In this document: piece by piece, positions 9,534-16,016 of the stretch
How the letters are laid out: each line of letters begins with the position of its first letter
Position numbering within the stretch: the stretch's first letter is position 1
Assembly (NCBI RefSeq): GCF_030272615.1
Contig: NW_026729355.1
Location: 22,501 to 42,500 of the forward strand
Reading direction: 5' to 3'
Source: Cryptomeria japonica
Taxonomy: Eukaryota > Streptophyta > Pinopsida > Cupressales > Cupressaceae
DNA length: 20,000 nucleotides
The notes under the pieces: model-generated
What the model was told of the DNA's origin: nothing
Seen by the model: only the letters and a program-made list of their open reading frames with translations
Database searches by the model: none
Translations under genes and position numbers: made by a program

Positions 9534-9565
9534 CACCTCCCCTATATAAGCTATTTGTCTGATTC
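9534..9565 (-). promoter_or_regulatory. Promoter-like box 12
   Basis: Predicted start at 9543 on the minus strand, 220 bp from box 11 because of an inserted palindrome-bearing segment near 9416-9450; CAGACAAATAGC flank. Confidence 0.5.
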
Positions 9566-9690
9566 TCATACATGCGTAGACTGCAGCAATGATTAGGACA
9601 TCCACCCCAACTTTTGACTTCTTAAACAAGACAGGGTCTTTGAAGTTGGTGCAGTGCACACAACCAGGGGAGTCGACCCATCAAACGCAA

Positions 9691-9723
9691 CACCTCCCCT
9701 ATATAAAGCTATTTGTCCGATTC
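9691..9723 (-). promoter_or_regulatory. Promoter-like box 13, with one extra base
   Basis: Rightmost box, predicted start at 9700 on the minus strand. It has one extra A on the + strand (TATATAAAGC), so the minus strand reads CTTTATATAGGGGAGG. The spacing between the conserved flank and the start is therefore one base longer than in the other twelve. Confidence 0.45.
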
Positions 9724-9789
9724 TCATACGTGTAGTCTGCAGCAGCGATTAGGACATCGACCCCAACTTCCGAATTCGTTTGCATTGAC

Positions 9790-9935
9790 CGCACCAAAGG
9801 TGCACGCCTTGGTGTGCACCTTGGAGTGCACTTTGGTGCTCACCTCGGTGCACACTTTGGTGTGCACCTCGGTGTGCACCAAAGGTGCGCACCTTGGAGC
9901 GCACCAAAGGTGTACACTTTGGAGCGCACCACATA
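9790..9935. repeat. Cluster of GGTGYRCACC-type palindromes
   Basis: About 145 bp of imperfect short repeats of the form CCAAAGGTGCGCACCTTGGAG or CTTGGTGTGCACCTCGG. The cluster sits where the 311-bp units have a single CCTTGGTGCGCACC, that is, after AACTTCCGAATTCG and GACCGCACC. It looks like a second, independent expansion of the element that produced the 8096-8720 array. Confidence 0.75.
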
Positions 9936-9970
9936 GGGTCTTTGAGAGGTTGGCGCAGTGCGCACACCAA
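9936..9970 (-). other. Truncated promoter unit, box missing
   Basis: GGGTCTTTGAGAGGTTGGCG followed by CAGTGCGCACAC matches the segment that elsewhere lies about 65-70 bp to the left of a box (GGGTCTTTGAGGTTGGCGC, then AGTGCGCACAACCAGGGGAG). Here the sequence passes into CAAGGTGGGTG repeats just before the expected CAGGGGAGTCGACCC and box. A fourteenth unit has apparently been cut off at its promoter. Confidence 0.6.
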
Positions 9971-11690
9971 GGTGGGTGTTGAGGTGCGTGCCGAGGTGGG
10001 TGGGTGCTAGGGTGCGCTCCATGGTGGGTGCCAGGGTGGGTGCGTGCTAGGGTGGATTCCAAAGAGGGTCATAGGGTGGGTGCCAAGGTGGGTTGGTGAT
10101 ATAGTGGGTTCAAAGGTGGGTACTAGGGTGGGTTCCAAGGTGGGTCACAAGTTGGGTGCCAGGATGCGTGGGTGTTAGGTTGGGTGCCAAGGTGGGCTCC
10201 TGCGTGGGTGGGTGCTAGGGTGGGTTTCAAGGTGGACGCGAGGGCGGGTGCCAAGGTGGGTAACAAGTTGGGTGTTAGGATGGGTGAGTGCTAGAGTGGG
10301 TGCCAAGGTGGGTGGGTGCTAAGGTGGATGCCAAGGTGGTTCACAGGGTGGGTGGGTTCTAGGGTGAGTTCCAAGGTGGGTCACAGGTTTAGTGCTAGGG
10401 TGCGTGTCAAGGCGGGTGTCGAGGTGCCTGGGTGCTAGGGTGTGGATGCCAATGTGGGTCATAGGGTGGGTACTAGGGTGGGCTGCAATGTGGGTGCCAA
10501 GGTGGGTAACATGCTCGGTTGGTTCTAAATTGGGTGTCAGGGTGGGTGTGCACCCACCTTGCCCGAGGTGGGTGCCAAGGTGCCAGTGTGGGTGGGTGCT
10601 AAGGTGGATGCCAAGGTGGGTGAGAAGGTGGGTGATAGGTTGAGTGGTAGGATGGGTGGGTGCCAAGATGGGTCACAGGGTGGGTGCAAGGGTGGGTAGG
10701 TGCTAGGGTTGGTGTCAGGGTGGGTGGGTGCTAGGTTGGGTTCCAAGGTGGGTGCGAGGGTGAGTGTCAAGGTGGGTCACAGGTTAGGTGCTAGGATGGG
10801 TGAGTGCTAGGGTGCAAAGGTGCCAGGGTGGGTGCTAGGATGGGTCGATGCTAGGGTGAGTGGCAAGGTGGGTCCACAAGTGTCAAGGTGGGTGCCGAGG
10901 TGGGTGCCAACTTGGGTTCCAAGGTGGGTGCCAAGTGGGCGACTGCTATGGTGGATGCCAAGGTGGGTCACGGGGTGGGTGCCAAGTTGCTAGGTTGTGT
11001 TCCAAGGTGGGTGCCAACGTGGCTGCTAGGGTGCGTGGGTTAAAGGGTGTGTCACAACGTGGGTGCCAGGATGGGTGCGCACCCACACTGGCCAAGACGG
11101 GTGCAAGGTTGGGTTCCAAGCCCGGTCACAGGCTGGGTGCTAGGATGGGTGGGTGCCAAGGTGGGCACCAGGGTGGGTGCACCCACCCTGGCCAAGGTGG
11201 GTCACGGGGTGGGTCCTAGGGTGGGTAACAGGGTGGGTACTAAGGTGCGTGCCAAGGTGGGTCATGGGGTGGGTGCCAAGGTGGGCACCAGGGTGGGTGT
11301 GCACCAACCCTAGCCAGGGTAGGTCACGGGGTGGTTGTCGGGGTGGGCGTCAAGGAGCCAAGGTGGGTGGCAAGTAGCCAAGTTGCGTGCCAAGGTGGGT
11401 GTCGGGGTGGGTGCCAAGGATCCAAGGTGGGTGCCAAGGAACCAAGGTGGGTGTCTGGGTGGGTGCCGAGGTGGGAGCCAGGGTGGGTCCCAAGGTGAGT
11501 GCAAAGGTGGGTGCCAGGGTCAAGGTGAGTGCCAATGTGGGTTCCAAGGTGCCAGGGTCAGGGTGAGTGCCAATGTGGGTTCAAAGGTGCTAAGTTGGGT
11601 GCGAGGTTGGGTGCGAGGGTGGGTGGGTGCCAAGGTGTGCTAGGTGGAAGCCCGGGTGGGTCGGCATCCCATGGGTGTCGAGTTGGGTGC
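9965..11690 (+). repeat. G-rich GGGTGGGTGCC minisatellite
   Basis: About 1.7 kb of degenerate short repeats built from GGTGGGTGCCAAGGTGGGTC and GCTAGGGTGGGT, G-rich on the + strand and C-rich on the minus strand. Period is irregular, roughly 10-40 bp. Several places have four G-runs with short loops, for example GGGTGGGTGCTAGGGTGGG at 10206-10224 and another at 10718-10740. Three short reverse-complementary interruptions (CACCCACC types near 10550, 11080 and 11178) contain the GGCCAAGG or GCCCGAGG phrase also found in the 5S-flanking repeats. Open frames on either strand translate to periodic Gly/Val/Trp or Pro/Thr/His runs and are not genes. Confidence 0.9.
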
Positions 11691-12050
11691 CTGATGGGTG
11701 CTTCTTGTCAAGTTTTAGTCGTCGGGACTCATTTCGAGCCTTAGAGGTCGTTTCTTGTCCGGTTGCCCTGTCTTCGACCTGGGAACCCAATTTTGGTCCT
11801 CGGGTCCCATTTTTTTTTGTCTCGCATCCCACTTTTGGCCTGTGGCCTTTTCGGGGTCGATTCTCGTTTTGGGCATCAGAGCATGTTTCTTCTCCTAAAA
11901 CCCAATATTTGTTTATTAAGTCTCGGAACACATTTTTGTTCTCGTGGACCCATCATGGGTCTTGGAACGCATTTGTGGTCCTTGGGTCCCATTTTGCATC
12001 CCGAAACTTGTGTTTTGGTGCTTGATCCCTATTTTGGGTGCCCACCTTGC
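11691..12050. other. Low-repeat T-rich segment of the 5S unit
   Basis: This is the least repetitive part of the unit. It has degenerate phrases such as CTCGGGTCCCATTTT, CTTGGGTCCCATTTTGCATCCC, GTCTCGGAACACATTTTTG and GTCTTGGAACGCATTTGTGG, spaced roughly 25-40 bp. These suggest a very old short tandem repeat. Open frames here on both strands are short and overlapping, with no recognisable domain. I see no gene. It recurs at 17726-18085. Confidence 0.6.
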
Positions 12051-12433
12051 ACCAAGTGCGCACCCGGGGCAAACCGAGCGCCTTGGTGCACCGGGGCAAG
12101 ATCGAGCGTGCACCCGAGGCGCCCCGAACATGCACCAAGGTGCACTCGGCCCACATGTGAGCGCAGGTCGTTGCGCCCGAGGTGGTGTGTGGGCACCGCG
12201 TTGCAGACGGGACACTGCACGCACACGACGCCCCGTCCAGGTGCACGCACGTAGGCCGGGCCGGGTGCACACCCGACGCCCTAGCAAGGTGCGCGCACCC
12301 GGGCAGGGCTCACACTTGGCGAACGGGGCGCACTTCGCGAGGGAGGGTGTGCACCTCGACGGGGGTGGGTGGCCGGGGTGGATTCGCACGTGGGTCGCGG
12401 TTTGCTAAGTACACACTGCGACAAGCTCATAAC
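12051..12433. other. GC-rich 5' flank of 5S copy 1
   Basis: Non-coding GC-rich DNA with repeated GCGCACCCGGGGCAAACCGAG and GGTGCAC phrases shared with the repeats downstream of 5S. The last 30 bp hold features expected upstream of a plant 5S gene: C at -1 (12433) and an AT-rich TAAGTA near -28 (12406-12411), in place of the usual TATATA-like element. Recurs at 18086-18468. Confidence 0.6.
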
Positions 12434-12552
12434 GGGTGCGATCATACCAGCGTTAGTGCACCGGATCCCATCAGAACTCCGCAGTTAAGCGCGCTTGGGC
12501 CGGAGTAGTACTGGGATGGGTGACCTCCCGGGAAGTCCCGGTGTTGCACCCT
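12434..12552 (+). rRNA. 5S ribosomal RNA gene, copy 1
   Basis: Encodes the 5S rRNA of the large ribosomal subunit, transcribed by RNA polymerase III. The sequence begins GGGTGCGATCATACCAGCG and ends GGTGTTGCACCCT, about 119 nt, the normal plant length. The two ends pair to close helix I (GGGTGC with GCACCC). The internal promoter is intact: box A GTTAAGCGCGCTTGGGC (12484-12500), the intermediate element around GGAGTAGTAC, and box C GGATGGGTGACCTCCCGG (12514-12531). AGCGTTAGTGCACC and GGGCCGGAGTAG fit a gymnosperm rather than an angiosperm. No disabling change is visible. The gene is single rather than in a short 5S tandem, and is embedded in spacer repeats, as in linked 5S-35S rDNA. Confidence 0.97.
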
Positions 12553-12564
12553 TTCTTAGTTTTT
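12552..12564 (+). terminator. Pol III terminator region, 5S copy 1
   Basis: The gene is followed by TTTCTTAG and then TTTTT (12560-12564). The first run is interrupted by C at 12555, where copy 2 has an unbroken T6. Termination may therefore rely on the second T5, giving a longer 3' trailer before processing. Confidence 0.7.
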
Positions 12565-12565
12565 C

Positions 12566-13002
12566 GCCGGGCGTCGCAATGCTATTTGAATAAACCTTTT
12601 GCCCGTTTGCGTTCTCGTCGGGGCCGGGCTGGGCCGGGGTGCGCTGCCCGCACTACCGCGCGCGCGGGGGCGACACCGAGCGCGCACCCGAGGCGCCCCG
12701 AGCACACAGGCCACGGTGCAACCCGGGCGTTGTGCGCGCACCCCGGTGCGCCCGAGGTGCTGCGCGCGCACCCAGGTGAAATCGGTGTGCACCTCGGCCA
12801 GTGCGCGCTCGGTCGAGTCGCGCACGTTGGCCAAGGTGCACGGTGATGTTTCTTACTCTAAGGTTCCGCACCAGACGCCCGGGACAGGTGAGCGAAGCTG
12901 GGCGGGGCCGGGTGCGCGGCCGGGGCAGGTGCACGCAGCTGGAGAGAGCTTTGGAGCACACCAGAGGTGCGCACCTTGGAGCACACTTCGGAGCGCACCA
13001 AT
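12566..13002. other. GC-rich 3' flank of 5S copy 1
   Basis: Very GC-rich DNA with GCGCACCCGAGGCGCCCCGA, GGTGCAC and CGCGCGC phrases, also found in the 5' flank (12051-12433). It ends in CCTTGGAGCACACTTCGGAGCG-type repeats. Open frames occur in several frames on both strands, Arg/Ala/Pro-rich, with no recognisable domain. I see no gene. Recurs at 18601-19037. Confidence 0.6.
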
Positions 13003-13135
13003 GATGCGCTCCATTCAAAAGTTTCCTGAAAAGGCAAAAAAAGTTGAGATTATAGAATTTCCCACTTGAGAGATTGTAAAAAAAAAAAATTTAAAATGAA
13101 GGAAACGCGGGTGCCAAGGTGTGCGCGCCCGGGTG
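13003..13135. repeat. AT-rich module 1, diverged
   Basis: ATGATGCGCTCCATTCAAAA, then AAAAGGCAAAAAAAGTTGAG, a run of 12 A, and ATGAAGGAAACGCGGGTGCC. The ordered landmarks (GATGCGCT, AAAAGGCAAAAAA, poly-A, ACGCGGGTGCCA) match the modules at 15225, 15716, 16184, 16541 and 17053, but it is the most diverged full-length copy. Repeated at 19038-19170. Confidence 0.75.
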
Positions 13136-13738
13136 CGCAGCCCAGCCAAGGTGTGCGCACCAAGGCGCCCACCCTGGCGAAGGTGCACGCAAGGTGCGCA
13201 CCCGAGGCAAACCGGACAATTAACCCAACTTTCGACTTCGCGCGCACCTGCGCACCTTGGAGCGCACTTCGGAGCGCTCCTTGGTGCGCACCAATCTTGG
13301 GCACCTCGGAGTGCACCATGGCGCCCACCAAGGTGCGCACCCGGGGCAAACCGAGCTCCGACTTCGTGCGCACCTTGGAGCGCACGAAAGGTGCGCACCA
13401 TGGCGCCCACCAAGGTGCGCAGCCCAGCCAAGGCGTGCGCATCAAGGTGCGCACCCTGGCGAAGGTGCGCACCCGGGGCAAACCGAGCTCCGACTTCGTG
13501 CGCACCTTGGAGCGCACAAAGGGTGCGCAACCCAGCCAAGGTGTGCGCACCCCGGGCAAACCGAGCTCCGAATCGTGCGCACCTTGGAGCACACTTCGGA
13601 GCCCTCCTTGGTGCGCACCGATGTTGCGCACCTCGGAGCGCACCCGGGGAAAACAATGCAATTAACCCGACTTTCGACTTCGTGGGCACCTCGGAGCGCT
13701 CTCGGGTTCGCACCTCGGAGCACACCGAGGTGCGCACC
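13136..13738. repeat. GC-rich spacer repeats between 5S and the 207-bp array
   Basis: Irregular repeats of GCGCACCCGGGGCAAACCGA, CTCCGACTTCGTGCGCACC, TTGGAGCGCACTTCGGAGCG and CCAGCCAAGGTGTGCGCACC. It uses the same vocabulary as the 207-bp array that follows but without its regular order. Open frames on both strands are composition artefacts. Recurs at 19171-19773. Confidence 0.75.
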
Positions 13739-13795
13739 TTTGATGCGCTGCCTTCACCAATTTCCAGAAAAGGCAAGAAAACATTGAGAAGGTGT
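13739..13795. repeat. AT-rich module 2, truncated
   Basis: TTTGATGCGCTGCCTTCACC, then AATTTCCAGAAAAGGCAAGA and AAACATTGAGAAGG. Only the first half of the module is present; the poly-A, TTTTAAAATTTCCG and ACGGAACGCGGGTGCC parts are missing. Recurs at 19774-19830. Confidence 0.75.
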
Positions 13796-15224
13796 GCGCA
13801 CCGAGGTGCCCACCCTGGCGAAGGTGCACGCGAGGTGCGCACCCGGGGCAAACCGGGCTCCGACTTCGTGCACGCCATGCTGCGCACCTTGGAGGGCCAT
13901 GGTGCGCACCTTGGAGCACACTTCGGAGCGCTCAATGGTGCCCAACCCAGCCAAGGTGCCCACCGCGGCGAAGGTGCACGCGAGGTGCGCACCCGGGGCA
14001 AACCGGGCTCCGACTTCGTGCACGCCGCACCTTGGAGCACACTTCGGAGCGCTCCTTGGTGCGCACCAGGGCGCGCAACCCAGCCGAGGTGCCCACCCCG
14101 GCGAAGGTGCACGCGGGGTGCGCACCCGGGGCAAACCGGGCTCCGACTTCGTGCACGCCATGGTGCCCACCGCGGCGAAGGTGCACGCGAGGTGCGCACC
14201 CGGGGCAAACCGGGCTCCGACTTCGTGCACGCCGCACCTTGGAGCACACTTCGGAGCGCTCCTTGGTGCGCACCAGGGCGCGCAACCCAGCCGAGGTGCC
14301 CACCCCGGCGAAGGTGCACGCGAGGTGCGCACCCGGGGCAAACCGGGCTCCGACTTCGTGCACGCCATGGTGCCCACCGCGGCGAAGGTGCACGCGAGGT
14401 GCGCACCCGGGGCAAACCGGGCTCCGACTTCGTGCACGCCGCACCTTGGAGCACACTTCGGAGCGCTCCTTGGTGCGCACCATGGTGCCCACCAGGGCGC
14501 GCAACCCCGCCGAAGGTGCACGCGAGGTGCGCACCCGGGGCAAACCGGGCTCCGACTTCGTGCACGCCGCACCTTGGAGCACACTTCGGAGCGCTCCTTG
14601 GTGCGCACCAGGGCGCGCAACCCCGCCGAAGGTGCACGCGAGGTGCGCACCCGGGGCAAACCGGGCTCCGACTTCGTGCACGCCATGGTGCGCACCAGGG
14701 TGCCCACCGCGGCGAAGGTGCGCACCCGGGGCAAACCGGGCTCCGACTTCGTGCACGCCGCACCTTGGAGCACACTTCGGAGCGCTCCTTGGTGCGCACC
14801 AGGGCGCGCAACCCAGCCGAGGTGCCCACCCCGGCGAAGGTGCACGCGAGGTGCGCACCCGGGGCAAACCGGGCTCCGACTTCGTGCACGCCATGGTGCC
14901 CACCGCGGCGAAGGTGCGCACCCGGGGCAAACCGGGCTAGGACTTCGTGCACGCCGCACCTTGGAGCACACTTTGGAGCGCTCCTTGGTGCGCACCATGG
15001 TGCCCACCAGGCCGCGCAACCCAGCCAAGGTGTGCGCACCAAGGTGCACGCGAGGTGCGCACCCGGGGCAAACCGGGGTCCGGCTTCGTGCACGCCGCAC
15101 CTTGGAGCACACATCGGGGCGCTCCCGGGTTCGCACCGGCGTTGCGCACCGTGGTGGGCACCTCGGAGCGCACCGTGGTGGGCACCTCGGAGCACACCAA
15201 GGTGGGCAGCGAGGTGCGCACCTT
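13796..15224. repeat. 207-bp higher-order GC-rich array
   Basis: GGGGCAAACCGGGCTCCGAC or variants recur with GGGG at 13845, 13995, 14128, 14202, 14335, 14409, 14537, 14653, 14728, 14861, 14924 and 15065. Steps alternate near 133 and 74 bp (207 together) with some shortened units. The long subunit includes GCACCTTGGAGCACACTTCG and GCGCTCCTTGGTGCGCACCA; the short one includes ATGGTGCCCACCGCGGCGAA. Open frames of up to about 700 codons run through on both strands and encode Ala/Arg/Pro/Cys-rich periodic sequence. The equal openness on both strands shows this is composition, not coding. Confidence 0.9.
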
Positions 15225-15454
15225 TGATGCGATGCCTTCACTAATTTCCATAAAAGGCAAAAAAAAACGAGATTTTAAAATTTCCGTTTTGAAAGATAGT
15301 GAGAAAAAGGGAATGCTGGTGCCATCTTGAGCCCGCCCTGGTGCGCAGCCCAGCCAAGGTGTGCGCACCAAGGTGCCCACCCTGGCGAAGGTGCGCGCCC
15401 GGGCAATTAACCCAACTTCCAACTTCGCGCGCGCCAGGGTGGGAGCGCACCCAA

Positions 15455-15547
15455 CAACCGGGCCTGGGAAGAGCCAATGCGAGAAACCCCACCAAACGCT
15501 CTGACAAAAAAAGAGGGGGCGCTCCAGTAACCCCGCTTCGGAGCGCA
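15455..15547. repeat. 93-bp shared segment, copy a
   Basis: Contains GGGCCTGGGAAGAGCCAATG, then CGAGAAACCCCACCAAACGC, a run of seven A and GAGGGGGCGCTCC. Found again at 15924-16016 with three substitutions and no length change. It is not derived from the GCGCACC vocabulary around it, so it may be a remnant of other DNA. Confidence 0.8.
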
Positions 15548-15923
15548 CCCTGGGCAAACCCAGCCAGGGTGCCCACCCCGGCCAAGGTGCAGGCGAGGTG
15601 CGCACCCGGGGCAAACCGGGCTCCGACAACGTGCACGCCGCACCTTGGAGCACACTTCGTAGCGCTCCCGGGTGCGCACCTCAGAGCACACCAAGGTGGG
15701 CAGCGAGGTGCGCACCTTTGATGCGCTGCCTTCACTAATTTCCAGAAAAGGCAAAAAAAAGAGGAGATTTTAAAATTTCCGTTTTGAAAGATAGTGAAAA
15801 AAACGGAACGCGGGTGCCATCTTGAGCCCGCCCTGGTGCACAGCCCAGGTAAGGTGCCCACCCTGGCAAAGGTGCGCACCCGGGCAATTAACCCTACTTC
15901 CGACTTCGTGCGCGCCAGGGTGG

Positions 15924-16016
15924 CAACCGGGCCTGGGAAGAGCCAATGCGAGAAACCCCACCAAACGCTCCGACAAAAAAAGAGGCGGCGCTCCAATAAC
16001 CCCGCTTCGGAGCGCA
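15924..16016. repeat. 93-bp shared segment, copy b
   Basis: Second copy of the segment at 15455-15547, in the next AT-rich unit. Differences seen: CTCCGAC for CTCTGAC, GAGGCGGCG for GAGGGGGCG and CCAATAA for CCAGTAA. It is absent from the later units at 16304-16540 and 16660-17052. Confidence 0.8.

Larger units (their letters stand above)
8721..9790 (-). repeat. 157-bp promoter-bearing tandem repeats
   Basis: Boxes at 8852, 9009, 9166 and 9323 are exactly 157 bp apart. The next is at 9543 (220 bp later, with an added CACCAAAGGTGCACGCCTTGG segment near 9416), and the last is at 9700 (157 bp). The unit carries GGTCTTTGAGGTTGG, GGGGAGTCGACCCATCAAA, the box, and AGGACATCGACCCCAACTTT. It matches the promoter half of the 311-bp unit, lacking that unit's roughly 154-bp second half. 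Confidence 0.92.

Noticed and set aside
5565-9723. Pol II TATA boxes on the + strand (CTATATAAG)
   Set aside because: Possible from the core alone, but no coding sequence follows in the + direction, and the GGGG after TATATA on the minus strand fits the Pol I start. Kept as the alternative reading, not as the call.
11691-12050. Protein gene in the T-rich low-repeat segment (frames of 132 and 163 codons)
   Set aside because: Overlapping frames on both strands, degenerate internal repeats of GGGTCCCATTTT, and no recognisable motif. Identity in the second copy only reflects the 6,035-bp duplication.
13015-15195. Minus-strand open frame of 726 codons and a + strand frame of 707 codons over the same DNA
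   Set aside because: Long frames are open on both strands and in several frames at once over the GC-rich repeats, with Ala/Arg/Pro/Cys-rich periodic translations and no domain. Low stop density from composition explains them.
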